A stretch of 64,000 nt of DNA, from positions 84,427 through 148,426 of the forward strand of contig VXOR01000073.1 of NCBI GenBank assembly GCA_009840005.1, written 5' to 3'. Below are positions 17,661 to 26,712 of the stretch, piece by piece. Every line of letters begins with the position of its first letter. Position 1 is the stretch's first letter. A program made the translations under genes and the position numbers. The DNA is from Gemmatimonadota bacterium. GTDB taxonomy: Bacteria; Latescibacterota; UBA2968; UBA8231. The notes beneath the pieces are model-generated. The model was not told the origin of the DNA and searched no databases. It worked only from the letters and a program-made list of their open reading frames with translations.

Positions 17661-18656
17661 TCAGCGGATGCCTTGCTCTAGGTGATAGATCTTGAGTTTG
17701 AGCGAAGCCGAGCGAGATTTCCAATTTTCTAGCAAGGCGGCCGCTTGCTGCCCTGCTTGTCCGTCGAGTCTCCCACTTAATCCGACTAATAGCTGGGCTA
17801 GGCGAGCGACCTTGTCTTCTGAGGCACCGGAGGTGAGCCGCTCGAAGTGGCCGATTAAATCGGCGTCCGACGAGGTGTCGGCGCGTTGGGTGATTTGGTG
17901 CAGGAAGCGGGCGTGGCTGCGGGCGAAAGCCGCGTCCTCGCCGCACTTGCTGAGCAGGTGGCGCAGCAGCTTGGCCGATGGAGCCTCTTGGAGGATTTCA
18001 GCGGCTATCCGCGCTGCCCGTTGCCAGACGCGGGTGGTCGAAGTCATAGTTTGCGGCAGCCCGGTTTCGACAAAGAGTGCGAAGAGCGGTATCTGCGGCA
18101 AGCGCGCCAAGAACGCGCGCAAGAGGCTCTCATTGGGATCGCACTTGAGGAGACAATCGACGGCATAAGGCACCATAGATGGATGCGTGCGGCGAATTTT
18201 GTCGAGCAATACGGCCGCGATGTCGGCTGGGAGATTCGCCGCTAGCGCCTCAGTGATCGGTGCGAGGGTTTGGCGGCTGATCGGCACGCCTCGTGCTGCT
18301 TCGCGGGCGACCGCACGCTCTTTGCTGGTTAGAAATTGGGCGACTTCGTCGCACTGGCGCAGTGCTTGCACCAAGGCCGCGGCTGGCCGAGAATCGAGTT
18401 CCTTGTGCGCCAACCGCACGATCCGGCGCAGCAGGCGCAGCGAAGACAGCCAGGAGCGGTGCTGACTCAAGATGTCGATGGCCGCTAGCCGGCGGCTGTC
18501 GCCCGAGTCCTCGGCGATGGTCAAGAGTTGCTCCAAATCGTCCGCGCTGAGCACCAGCCCATGTGGTTGGGCCTGTTCGGCGTGGAGCAATTGGTCTAGC
18601 GATGTTTCGGCGACTGGCGCAACCTGTTGGCGCAAGTCGCGGATGTCCAACACCAT
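17661..18656 (-). CDS. helical-repeat (HEAT-like) protein, function unknown
   Basis: The 331-residue product is almost entirely alpha-helical. It has repeating Leu-rich helix pairs with RLAAIDILSQHRSWLSSLRLL, AAALVQALRQCDEVAQFL and RAARIAAEILQEAP patterns, suggesting a HEAT- or ARM-like solenoid. There is no signal peptide, membrane segment or catalytic motif. I do not recognise the family. ATG at 18656 is preferred because TGAGGA sits about 10 bases upstream; the longer frame to 18698 has no such site. It is monocistronic with its own terminator at 17601-17631. Confidence 0.6.
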   Translation of the reverse strand: MVLDIRDLRQQVAPVAETSLDQLLHAEQAQPHGLVLSADDLEQLLTIAEDSGDSRRLAAIDILSQHRSWLSSLRLLRRIVRLAHKELDSRPAAALVQALRQCDEVAQFLTSKERAVAREAARGVPISRQTLAPITEALAANLPADIAAVLLDKIRRTHPSMVPYAVDCLLKCDPNESLLRAFLARLPQIPLFALFVETGLPQTMTSTTRVWQRAARIAAEILQEAPSAKLLRHLLSKCGEDAAFARSHARFLHQITQRADTSSDADLIGHFERLTSGASEDKVARLAQLLVGLSGRLDGQAGQQAAALLENWKSRSASLKLKIYHLEQGIR

Positions 18657-18826
18657 AGATTTTTGATCCTCATAGCTGTGCCAAAACGAGCGGCACAACT
18701 ACTAGACTATCGGGAAGTGCTCTATTAACTATGCAAGGGGAAAGTGCTGAAATTCATCGTGGGGATGTCAAACGTAAAACCCACCCCGCGATAAAGCAAG
18801 CGAAAATATTGCGCTCTCTTTAAAGC

Positions 18827-19276
18827 CTACGGAGACGCGCTGGCTACCTCTAGGCTGAAGGGGTCTGATTCATCCGCCAGGCGCACATTTAAGACCCAAT
18901 CGCCGTCAATCGAGACCCGGATCTTGCGCCGCACCCGAATCCCGTCTGCCGTGCGCGGCACGAGTACTAGGTCGAATTCCACTTCTAGACCGGCTGGCAG
19001 CACTCCGCCCGAAACCTCCGTACGCTGGCCGGCCGGTACGTGGGTGCGCACAATCCGCGGCGCGTCCGCATCGGTCTCGTTGAGATACGCCACTTCGAGA
19101 TCGTAGGCGGTGTGGTTGGCGACTGCGACGGTGCCGGCCCGGCCGGTAGGTTCGGCGGGCGCAGGTGCAAGCGGTGCGGTGGGGTCTTTGCCGCCGCAGC
19201 CGCTGAGCAGCCAAGCGGCTAGCAACAGCGCAGTTGTTACTGCGCGGTAACGTGCAACAATGCTTGGGCGATCCAT
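18827..19276 (-). CDS. small lipoprotein, function unknown
   Basis: The 149-residue product has a lipoprotein signal: a hydrophobic stretch (ALLLAAWLL) then the lipobox LSGC at about residue 27, followed by a Pro/Ala-rich spacer. The mature part (about residues 48-145) is beta-rich (AGTVAVANHTAYDLEVAYLNE..., KIRVSIDGDWVLNVRL) and could be an Ig-like or transthyretin-like sandwich. I do not recognise the family. Its start overlaps the last 40 bases of selA in another frame, so translation is probably coupled, though a function shared with SelA does not follow from that. Confidence 0.65.
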   Translation of the reverse strand: MDRPSIVARYRAVTTALLLAAWLLSGCGGKDPTAPLAPAPAEPTGRAGTVAVANHTAYDLEVAYLNETDADAPRIVRTHVPAGQRTEVSGGVLPAGLEVEFDLVLVPRTADGIRVRRKIRVSIDGDWVLNVRLADESDPFSLEVASASP

Positions 19277-20619
19277 TCCACCTCGTCGTCGCGCACGGTG
19301 CGCATGTCGAGCAGGAGCCGCTCGCGGGCGATGCGACCGACTACGCCCTGCCGCCTGAGCTGGCGACCTAGCTGCTCGACCTGGACCGCGCTTGGCTGGA
19401 GGACCACGGCTCGGCTGGGGATCTCGGCTAGAGGCAAAGACCCGCTGCCGGCTTGCGCTAGCGATTCGACCACCTTGAGACGCAGGGCGCGGCAGACTTC
19501 CTCGGGCAGAAGGGACAGCAGCCTCTGGGCACGCTCCTCTAACGTCTCGACCGTCGCTCGCAGCATGGCTAGCGCTGGCAGGGCCTGCATTAGCTTGTTC
19601 GGCGGTAGGCGATAGAGCGACAACACCGCTTCGAGCGCGGCATAGATCAGCTTGTCGCAGCGCAGGGCGCGCATGAGCGGATTTTGGCGCACCTGCTCTA
19701 CGTATAGGCGCTGGCCGGCGATGATACCGGCTTGCGGCCCGCCCAGCACTTTGTCGCCGCTAAAACTGACCGCGGCCACTCCGGCCTTGAGACTGGCGGC
19801 GACCACCGGCTCGGGCGGCAGCCCCCACTGCTCCAGATCAACTAGGGCACCGCTTCCTAAGTCGTGGACCAGCGGTACCCCTGCGCGCTGGCTCAGGGCG
19901 GCCAAGTCCTTTAGGGCCACCTCGGCGGTAAAGCCCTGCACCTTGTAATTGCTCGGATGCACCACTAAAACGGCACCGGTTTCCGGGCTAACGGCACGCT
20001 CGTAGTCGTGCAAATGCGTGCGGTTCGTCGTGCCAACCTCGCGCAGTTTGGCTCCGCTGGCCGCGATGATTTCGGGCAGGCGGAATGAGCCGCCGATCTC
20101 GACTTGTTGCCCCCGCGAGACCACCACTTCCCGTCCCCGTGCCAAGGTGTCGAGCAGCAAGAGCACGGCGGCGGCGTTGTTGTTGACCACGGCGGCAGCT
20201 TCCGCAGCGCTCGCCGAGCATATGAGGGCCTCAACGTGCGCGACGCGCTCGCCGCGTTTGCCCGACTCCAGTTCAAATTCGAGGTTGCAATAGCCGGTGC
20301 TCACCCGTGCGACGGCCGCTTGGGCCGCTTGGGGCAGCGGGGCTCGGCCCAAGCCGGTGTGCAGCACCACGCCGGTGGCGTTGACGACGCGGTGCAGCCG
20401 AGGTTTAGCCTCTTGTTCGATACAGTGGCGTACGGCCCGCTCGATCCGCATATATAGGGGTGCCCGCTCCTCTTCTACAGTGCCTGCCCGCACTTGGCGA
20501 CGCACATCTGCAATGCAGCGGCGCACCAGCTCGACGACATAGGCGCGGTCGTACTCTTGCAAGAGGTCGGCGACCTGCTTGAGTATCTGATCTACTGAGG
20601 GCAGCTTAGCTTCATTCAT
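19237..20619 (-). CDS. selA: SelA, L-seryl-tRNA(Sec) selenium transferase
   Basis: The 460-residue protein has the SelA layout. The N-terminal domain contains LPSVDQILKQ. The PLP aminotransferase-like core contains HRVVNATGVVLHTGLGRAPL, the V-NNNAAAVLL segment, VGTTNRTHLHDYERA, and the PLP-lysine motif SFSGDKVLGGPQAG with Lys near residue 290. It converts Ser-tRNA(Sec) to Sec-tRNA(Sec) with selenophosphate. The host therefore probably makes selenoproteins. selB, selC and selD are not in the window, and I saw no convincing internal UGA-containing gene. Confidence 0.95.
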   Translation of the reverse strand: MNEAKLPSVDQILKQVADLLQEYDRAYVVELVRRCIADVRRQVRAGTVEEERAPLYMRIERAVRHCIEQEAKPRLHRVVNATGVVLHTGLGRAPLPQAAQAAVARVSTGYCNLEFELESGKRGERVAHVEALICSASAAEAAAVVNNNAAAVLLLLDTLARGREVVVSRGQQVEIGGSFRLPEIIAASGAKLREVGTTNRTHLHDYERAVSPETGAVLVVHPSNYKVQGFTAEVALKDLAALSQRAGVPLVHDLGSGALVDLEQWGLPPEPVVAASLKAGVAAVSFSGDKVLGGPQAGIIAGQRLYVEQVRQNPLMRALRCDKLIYAALEAVLSLYRLPPNKLMQALPALAMLRATVETLEERAQRLLSLLPEEVCRALRLKVVESLAQAGSGSLPLAEIPSRAVVLQPSAVQVEQLGRQLRRQGVVGRIARERLLLDMRTVRDDEVEWIAQALLHVTAQ

Positions 20620-20735
20620 GGAGGCGAAGTATAGGTTGCCCCTCTGCGGCCAGCAAGTAGTCTTTGCGCAATAGCCTTAATAACCTTATACTTGCAAAAC
20701 CCCTTCCCCTGTTGTCCAATTCCAACTATTAGTCT

Positions 20736-22724
20736 ATGTCGCGCCCGGTTTACATCCTGGTGGCGCTGCTCCTGTGTGCTCTTGCACTGGACGCCGCCGA
20801 GCGCAGGAGTCCAAGTGTCCACGTGGTCAAACGAGGGGACACGCTGTCTGAGATAGCCGTGCGCTACCGAGTCTCGCAGGAGCAAATCAGGCGCTGGAAC
20901 AAGCTCCGTAGCAGTAGGATATACACTGGCCAGAAACTCAAAGTTGGGTCGCCAGCGCGAAGCGGCGATTGGTATCGCGTCCGCCGCGGCGACACGCTCT
21001 CGAAAATCGCACGACAGTTCGCCATCCCAGTCTATAAACTCAAGGCGATCAACCGCCTCGACGGGGATGTCATCCACGTCGGGCAAAAGCTCCGCCTGAA
21101 ATCGGCCGCGCCCGCTCGGAGTGCCTCAGCCGACGATCACGACGAAGAGCCGCGCGAATACACGGTTCGCCGCGGCGACACGCTCTCGAAAATCGCCCTG
21201 CGATTTGACGTGGGCTTGGGTTTTTTGCGCCAGCTCAACAAGCTCAAAAGCGACCTTATTCGGCCCGGCCAAAAGCTCCGCCTGCGCGCTTCGCGGTTAG
21301 AGGAAGCCGTCCACGTGGTGAAAGAGGGCGAAACCCTGACTGAGATTGCCCGGCGCTACCGAGTCTCGGTCAGCCAATTGCAGCGCCTCAACGCCCTTGT
21401 CGGCGACCGGATTCTCATCGGCCAGAAGCTCCGCCTCAAAGATGCGGCGAGCACGGTACACATCGTGGAGCGCGGGGACGCGCTGTGGGAAATTGCCCGT
21501 GCGTACGGCATCAGCGTCTATCGCCTCAAGATACTCAACGGCCTCCGGTCAAACCGCATCTACCCAGGCCAGGAACTCAAGCTCTACTCCGACCGAAAGC
21601 TCGAACCGAGCGGCCCGCGGCTGGCCACGTACGTGGTGAAGCGGGGCGATTACCTCGCGCAGATCGCCCGCCTGCACCAGATGAGCGTGGCTGAAATCAC
21701 CCGCCTCAACAAATTGAAAAAAAACGCCGTCATCCACCCGGGCGACCGGCTCAAGGTGCGGCCCATGCGCTGGGTGGAATTGTCTGAGATCAATTGGGAC
21801 GACCTGCAGATCCGCCGCGCTGACACGCCGAAAATTGCATCTGACAACGGCCCGTACTACTTCTCTAGGCCTCGCAATAAGCGTCAGCCGAGCAAGAAGT
21901 ATTACGAACCCCATCCAAGCTCGCCGCGTCAGACGTATCGCCAAGCAGCGCGCCTGTGGCGGGAATTCGAGCACAAGGTCGGGAGCATGGGGCGCTTGAG
22001 CTCCCGGTTGGAAGGCTGGCACATCGTCCTCGACCCGGGCCACGGCGGGCTGGACCCGGGCGCATTAGTTTCTGCTCGCGACGGCAAAGGCAACAGGCTC
22101 TATGTAGTAGAGGACGAGTACGTGTTCGACATCGCGCTGCGGGTCTATGTTTTGGCGCGCTTGCACGGGGCCCAAGTCACCATGACCCTACTCAGCCCCA
22201 ACCACCTAATTCGCCAAAGCGAGCCGCCGACCCAGACCTTTGTCCACGAAAAGAACGAAGTGTACAACTGGGCCGCTTACAACCAGACCAACAAGCTCAG
22301 TGCTTGGCCGTGCTACAACAATCTTGAGACTCGCGTGCGCATTGCCCGTCAAGCCTTTGCCAATGCGCCCCGGGGCCGGCGCATCTTTCTCTCCCTTCAC
22401 GCCGATAGCTCCCCCAAGGCCCCAGAAGCACCACTGGTTCTATACTACAAAAGCAGCAAGGGGCGCGTAGATCGCGTCTCGCGCCAGTTCGCCCGCTCCC
22501 TGCTCCCGGCCTTGGGGGCTGGTGCCCACGTCCGAGGGCAGGTGTTAGGAGTTTTGCGCAACAACCCGGCTGACGTCAAGGTCCTCATCGAAGTGCGCAA
22601 CATGGCGTACCGGGACCACGTCTGGGCTTTGCGCTTTGAGGATCTGCGCCACCGCGATGCCGAAAAAGTGGTGCGCGGCCTCCTCGACCACGCCGCGAGT
22701 TCTACACTCCGCGCTGGCTACTAA
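20736..22724 (+). CDS. N-acetylmuramoyl-L-alanine amidase with six LysM domains
   Basis: The 662-residue protein has a signal peptide (ILVALLLCALALDAA) and then six LysM domains at about residues 28-72, 80-125, 141-186, 193-236, 239-283 and 295-339. Each has the V-x-RGDTLSxIA...GQKLRL pattern. An Arg/Tyr-rich linker follows. The C-terminal Amidase_3 zinc hydrolase (about 428-655) shows DPGHGGLDPGA, a VEDEY glutamate, SLHAD and the catalytic-type Glu in VLIEVRNM. It cleaves the peptide from muramic acid in the periplasm, probably at the division septum. Six LysM modules is high for an amidase. The gene is monocistronic with its own terminator. Confidence 0.94.
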   Translation: MSRPVYILVALLLCALALDAAERRSPSVHVVKRGDTLSEIAVRYRVSQEQIRRWNKLRSSRIYTGQKLKVGSPARSGDWYRVRRGDTLSKIARQFAIPVYKLKAINRLDGDVIHVGQKLRLKSAAPARSASADDHDEEPREYTVRRGDTLSKIALRFDVGLGFLRQLNKLKSDLIRPGQKLRLRASRLEEAVHVVKEGETLTEIARRYRVSVSQLQRLNALVGDRILIGQKLRLKDAASTVHIVERGDALWEIARAYGISVYRLKILNGLRSNRIYPGQELKLYSDRKLEPSGPRLATYVVKRGDYLAQIARLHQMSVAEITRLNKLKKNAVIHPGDRLKVRPMRWVELSEINWDDLQIRRADTPKIASDNGPYYFSRPRNKRQPSKKYYEPHPSSPRQTYRQAARLWREFEHKVGSMGRLSSRLEGWHIVLDPGHGGLDPGALVSARDGKGNRLYVVEDEYVFDIALRVYVLARLHGAQVTMTLLSPNHLIRQSEPPTQTFVHEKNEVYNWAAYNQTNKLSAWPCYNNLETRVRIARQAFANAPRGRRIFLSLHADSSPKAPEAPLVLYYKSSKGRVDRVSRQFARSLLPALGAGAHVRGQVLGVLRNNPADVKVLIEVRNMAYRDHVWALRFEDLRHRDAEKVVRGLLDHAASSTLRAGY

Positions 22725-22733
22725 AAACAAAAA

Positions 22734-22766
22734 AGCTCCGGGAGTGTTCGTCCCGGAGCTTTTTTG
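22734..22766. terminator. bidirectional Rho-independent terminator
   Basis: AGCTCCGGGA (22734-22743) pairs perfectly with TCCCGGAGCT (22751-22760) around a 7-base loop. It has A residues on the left and T residues on the right, so it can end both the amidase transcript and the convergent 83-residue gene. Confidence 0.92.
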
Positions 22767-22786
22767 TTGGTTTGTGCTATGCGGTG

Positions 22787-23038
22787 CTAAAAAGGTCGTT
22801 CTTCTATCAGCCGTTTAGCGGCCTTGCGCACGACTTCGGGTTCGAGGCCAGCCAGCTCGCACCAAGGATCAATCCTAGAGCTTTCGACAAAGGCCATCTC
22901 CGGGGTGTCATCTGGGGTTACCACGATCTCATCCATCTTGGATATTTCGCGTAAAGTACTGAGAATCATAGCGTTAGCAAGGCGTCGATAAGCCATCGCA
23001 ATGCGTTCCACTTGGGCAATATCCTGATCTGTTCTCAT
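22787..23038 (-). CDS. small helical protein, function unknown
   Basis: The 83-residue product is predicted to be mostly helical: RTDQDIAQVERIAMAYRRLANAMILSTLREI, then a short acidic linker, then a LEPEVVRKAAKRLIEERPF helix. There is no signal peptide. ATG at 23038 has an AGGAAG site 6 bases upstream, which makes it credible as a gene. I do not recognise it. Upstream lies an AT-rich spacer with a palindrome and a direct repeat at 23176-23227. Confidence 0.55.
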   Translation of the reverse strand: MRTDQDIAQVERIAMAYRRLANAMILSTLREISKMDEIVVTPDDTPEMAFVESSRIDPWCELAGLEPEVVRKAAKRLIEERPF

Positions 23039-23175
23039 AGCACTTCCTGCGGGGTTAAGAGTATATGATATGCGACAAATAAAGAATCGAGGTGCTTAAC
23101 TTCGTCTAAAAGCGTTCCTTCCTTTCTATAGACATAAAGAGTAGTGTTTACCGTCTAGCTATCTATAATGGTAAG

Positions 23176-23227
23176 AAATTTTCGCGCAAAATTTTCAAAA
23201 AAATAACGCGCCCGACAAAAAAATAAC
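23176..23227. repeat. palindrome and direct repeat in AT-rich spacer
   Basis: AAATTTT (23176-23182) and AAAATTT (23188-23194) form an inverted repeat around CGCGC. Directly next to it the 12-mer CAAAAAAATAAC occurs at 23196-23207 and again at 23216-23227, exactly 20 bases apart, which is about two helical turns. It lies between the 83-residue gene and the end of the dehydrogenase gene. It may be a protein-binding site; nothing else is seen in this 238-base spacer. Confidence 0.45.
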
Positions 23228-23276
23228 CGCAGCACCTGATGGCGCGGCGGCTATACTATTCGTAACTCGTTTTTTT

Positions 23277-24296
23277 TTAAATGTTTAGAAATTCTTCCCG
23301 CCGCACCGAGCGCTTTTCGGCAGCGGCCCGGTAGAGGCGGTAAACCCACTCGATAGTCTCCAAAGCCTCCGGTCCAAGCGAATAAGGGGTGCCCGCACCG
23401 GCTAGGCCACGCAAAAAATCGGCCCACTCCAGTTCCCACGAGCGATCCTCGCTTGGGTAGTCGAAGCACTCGATGTCCGGTGCGCCGCCTTGGGGATTGC
23501 GCCGCCCTACTACGGCGCGTTCTGGCCCATAAGCTCCCCCCAAGCCTTCAGCGCAGACGTAGCCGTCGCGCCCGAAAACCTCAAAGCTGAAGAGGTTTTT
23601 CCACTGGGTCCAACTCGCGTGCAGCGAGGCGATCTGTCCGGTAGCTGTGCGAAAGAGACCGTAGGCGTTGTCCTCCACGGGCGAGTCCCAGAAATGGGTC
23701 TCGACATAGCCTGTGACTTCGGCAAAGTCCCCCAAGAGCCACTTGGCCAAGTCGATTAGATGCGCTCCTTGGTCCAAAAGCTCGCCGCCGCCCGCCTTTT
23801 CGGGATTGGTCCGCCACTCGCGCTCGTAGCCGGGCCGCCCACCGTGGCCGTAGCGCACCCGGATACTCAGCAGCGGGCCGATCTCGCCCGCCGTGCAGAC
23901 CTCGTGCAGCTTTTGGACGGCGGGGTGATAGCGGTGGTTGTAGCCGACCTTGAGCACGCGCCCGCTCTGCTCGGCTGCGGCGACGGCCTGCCGGGCCTCT
24001 TGGGGGTTGCGTCCCAGCGGCTTTTCGCACAAGACGTGTTTGCCGGCCAAGAGGGCGGCGGTGCTGATGGAGGCTAGTGCGTCGTGCGTCGTCGCGACCA
24101 CCGCGATGTCGAGATCGGCCGCGATTAGCTCCTCCCGCGAAGCGGCGACTGCGGCCCTGCATTCGTCGGCTAGTTCGATCGCGGCGGGCGCGTGCTCGTC
24201 GTAAATCAGGGTCACTGCGGACGCGGGATGGGCGTGGGCCGTAGCCGCCCGCCGCCGCCCCATGCGACCCGCTCCGACGATTCCCACCTTGTACAC
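23277..24296 (-). CDS. Gfo/Idh/MocA-family NAD(P)-dependent dehydrogenase
   Basis: The 339-residue protein has the N-terminal Rossmann motif VGIVGAGRMGRRRA and the family hallmark CEKPLGRNPQEA near residue 92. The second domain is alpha/beta, with a GYNHRYHPAVQKL segment and the catalytic-type GGGELLDQGAHLIDLAKWL (His/Asp near 180). Members oxidise sugars, inositols or related polyols. The substrate cannot be read from sequence. The start is GTG at 24296, immediately after the stop of the SDR gene, so the two are co-translated and probably act on the same substrate. Confidence 0.88.
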   Translation of the reverse strand: MYKVGIVGAGRMGRRRAATAHAHPASAVTLIYDEHAPAAIELADECRAAVAASREELIAADLDIAVVATTHDALASISTAALLAGKHVLCEKPLGRNPQEARQAVAAAEQSGRVLKVGYNHRYHPAVQKLHEVCTAGEIGPLLSIRVRYGHGGRPGYEREWRTNPEKAGGGELLDQGAHLIDLAKWLLGDFAEVTGYVETHFWDSPVEDNAYGLFRTATGQIASLHASWTQWKNLFSFEVFGRDGYVCAEGLGGAYGPERAVVGRRNPQGGAPDIECFDYPSEDRSWELEWADFLRGLAGAGTPYSLGPEALETIEWVYRLYRAAAEKRSVRREEFLNI

Positions 24297-25127
24297 TCAG
24301 TCCTCCTGCTGTTGGACGCGCCGCACGGCAAAGGCCTCTGTGGCCATGACCGCCTCGACATCGAAGGTTTTCCACGGGTCCCAAACCGCTGACAGCAGCC
24401 GCCCCGTTAGCCCGTCTGAGCGCGCCGAGGCCAGATAGACTGCCAGCTCGGCCGCTCGCTCGCCCGTAGCGTCGCCCTCGCGCAGCAGGCGCTGATCCCG
24501 CTCGCGTTCCTCTGCGCTCACGGCCGCGCCGGCCGCTAACCGTTGGTCTAGCATCCGCGTGTTGATCGCTCCGGGGGCAATGGCGTTGACGTCAATGCCG
24601 TGCTCAGCCACTTCTCCAGCCAAGTTCTCGCTAAAGCGCACGACTGCGGCCTTGGAGGCGCTATACGCACTAAAGAAGGGCCGCGGCCCCACGGCACCGC
24701 CGCCCGAGAGGTTGATGATCTTGCCGTAGTGCTGGGCGATCATGGCCGGCAGGACCTTGCGGGTGCAGTAGAAACAGCCGCCGAGATTGACCTGTACCAC
24801 CTGTATCCAAGCCTCTGGATCGACCTCTTCCACTCGCCCGATAGGCCCCTGAATTCCCGCGTTATTGACCAGCACATCGATCCCACCCCAAGCGGCGAGC
24901 ACGTGCTCAATGGCCGAATCCACTTCCTCGCGCCGTCCCACATCCGCCTGTAGTTTCAATGCTGTTTGGCCTTGGTCTGCCAAAAGCGCGGCTGTCTCGT
25001 CCAGCTCTGATCCGGTGCGGGCCAAGATCGCCACGTGCGCCCCTTCCTGCGCCAAGGCCAAAGCAATGGCCCGACCAATGCCGCGCCCGCCGCCGGTCAC
25101 TAGGCAACGCCTGCCTATCAGCTCCAT
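24297..25127 (-). CDS. short-chain dehydrogenase/reductase
   Basis: The 276-residue protein is a classical SDR. It has the cofactor motif TGGGRGIGRA near residue 10, NNAGI near 87, a catalytic Ser in the INLSGGG region, and YSASK (Tyr/Lys) near 155-159. The C-terminal tail extends about 40 residues past the usual core (ARSDGLTGRLLSAVWDPWKTFD). Substrate unknown. ATG at 25127 has a strong GGAGG site, while the longer frame to 25220 lacks one. It forms a two-gene unit with the Gfo/Idh/MocA dehydrogenase. Confidence 0.9.
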   Translation of the reverse strand: MELIGRRCLVTGGGRGIGRAIALALAQEGAHVAILARTGSELDETAALLADQGQTALKLQADVGRREEVDSAIEHVLAAWGGIDVLVNNAGIQGPIGRVEEVDPEAWIQVVQVNLGGCFYCTRKVLPAMIAQHYGKIINLSGGGAVGPRPFFSAYSASKAAVVRFSENLAGEVAEHGIDVNAIAPGAINTRMLDQRLAAGAAVSAEERERDQRLLREGDATGERAAELAVYLASARSDGLTGRLLSAVWDPWKTFDVEAVMATEAFAVRRVQQQED

Positions 25128-25258
25128 ATCGCGCTCCTCCGTCGCTTGAGCAAATATGCGGTGTTGGCTTGTTCTTGCCAAAGGCCAACAGGCCCGTCGT
25201 TGACCTAGCGTACCATTCATCCTAAATTAATAGGCATACATCTTAGCGAGCCTATTCG

Positions 25259-26707
25259 ATGTTCCTGCCCAGTACTGCACCCGACCTCAAAGCGCTCTGC
25301 CTCCACATCAATGCCCATTGTCCCACCGGCGGCCTTTTTGAAGGCGACCGCACCCATTTACACCCGGACAGTAATCTGCCGTGGCGCATTGCCCCGGAGC
25401 CGTTCTGGCTCTCGCCGGCGCAATATCGCTACCTAGACCAACTCGGCGGCGTCCTCCATCAGTTTTACAAGGCCTCCAACCAGCTCTACCACCAGAGCGT
25501 CAAAGGCGTCGAGCCGCCTTGGATTCACGAGTACTTGGATTTGGGCAAACCGAGTGCCGTGCGCGAAATGGGCCTCTGGAATCGCATCAAGTCCCAGTTG
25601 CCTTTGGTCATCCGTCCGGACCTGCTGCTCACCGAGGACGGCTTCAAGCTAGTCGAGCTAGACGCCATTCCCGGCGGCATGGGCTTCACCGCCCAAGTTT
25701 CGGAGGTTTATGCGGATCTCGGCTACGACATCATCGGCGGTGCCCGCGGCCTGATTGACCCGTTCTACGAAGCCATTGCCGCTGCCGCCAAGGTGGATGA
25801 GCCGCATTTCGCCCTCTTTGTCTCGGACGAATCCGAGGCCTATCGCCGCGAAATGGAATGGCTGGTCGAGCGCTTGCAGGCGGCTGGCAAGCCGGCCCGC
25901 AGTGCCCACCCGCGCGAGGCCCGCTTTGACGAAAATGGCCTCTTCCTCCAAAGCGCTGACGAGCCAGCCCCTTGGCGCATTGACGCGGCCTATCGCTTCT
26001 TTGAGTTGTTCGACCTCAAAAACATTCCCAGGGCCGAGCTGTTTACCTATTTCACCAAGAAAAACGCCCTGTGCTTGACTCCGCCGCCGAAGGCATACCT
26101 CGAAGAAAAGCTCTGGCTGGCGTTCTACCACCACCCCGCGCTCAAATCCTATTGGCGCCGCACCTTGGGCAAGGAGCCTTTTGCCGCCTTAGACAGCTTG
26201 ATTCCGCGCTCGTGGATTGTCGATGCGCGGCCACTGCCGCCCCACGCTATCATTCCCGGTCTCGACATTGGCGGCCAGCCCGTCAGCGACTGGCAGCAGT
26301 TGAAGCACCTAACCAAGAAGCAGCGCGAGTTGGTGCTCAAGCCCTCGGGTTTTTCCAACATCGCGTATGAGAGCAAGGGCGTATCCATCGGCCACGATCT
26401 GTCCGAAGCCGAGTGGGCCGAGCGCGTGCAAGAGGCCCTCGACCGCTTTGCACACCAGCCCTACATCTTACAGGAATTCCACAAGGCCGCCCGTCGCAGT
26501 GTGCGCTACTACGACTTCCACCGCGACGAGGTCGTGCCCATGCGGGGCCGGGTGATGCTGCGTCCTTATTACTACGTCATCGGCGATGTGCCGCACCTGT
26601 GCGGCATCCAAGCCCTAGTGTTCCCGGCCGACAAGAAGATCCTGCACGGCATGGTTGACGCCGCGATCATGCCCTGTGCTGTGTCCGCGGAAAAATCCCC
26701 TTTCTGA
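25259..26707 (+). CDS. ATP-grasp-like protein of unknown substrate
   Basis: The 482-residue protein has no signal peptide. I see features of an ATP-grasp ligase related to the glutathionylspermidine-synthase type. RPDLLLTEDGFKLVELDAIPGGMG lies near residues 120-143. LVLKPSGFSNIAYESKGVSIG (nucleotide-binding Lys plus glycine-rich loop) lies near 360. YILQEF follows near 401, then RGRVMLRPYYYVIGD and CGIQALVFP. It ends 5 bases before larE, so the two are likely made together. The substrate is unknown. A peptide-bond or thio-acid activating role next to a sulfur transferase is possible but is inference. Confidence 0.55.
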   Translation: MFLPSTAPDLKALCLHINAHCPTGGLFEGDRTHLHPDSNLPWRIAPEPFWLSPAQYRYLDQLGGVLHQFYKASNQLYHQSVKGVEPPWIHEYLDLGKPSAVREMGLWNRIKSQLPLVIRPDLLLTEDGFKLVELDAIPGGMGFTAQVSEVYADLGYDIIGGARGLIDPFYEAIAAAAKVDEPHFALFVSDESEAYRREMEWLVERLQAAGKPARSAHPREARFDENGLFLQSADEPAPWRIDAAYRFFELFDLKNIPRAELFTYFTKKNALCLTPPPKAYLEEKLWLAFYHHPALKSYWRRTLGKEPFAALDSLIPRSWIVDARPLPPHAIIPGLDIGGQPVSDWQQLKHLTKKQRELVLKPSGFSNIAYESKGVSIGHDLSEAEWAERVQEALDRFAHQPYILQEFHKAARRSVRYYDFHRDEVVPMRGRVMLRPYYYVIGDVPHLCGIQALVFPADKKILHGMVDAAIMPCAVSAEKSPF

Positions 26708-26712
26708 CCGCC

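Noticed and set aside
19237..20619. Selenoprotein genes or tRNA-Sec near selA
   Set aside because: No reading frame interrupted by a single in-frame TGA with a plausible family match, and no long-variable-arm tRNA, was seen near selA.
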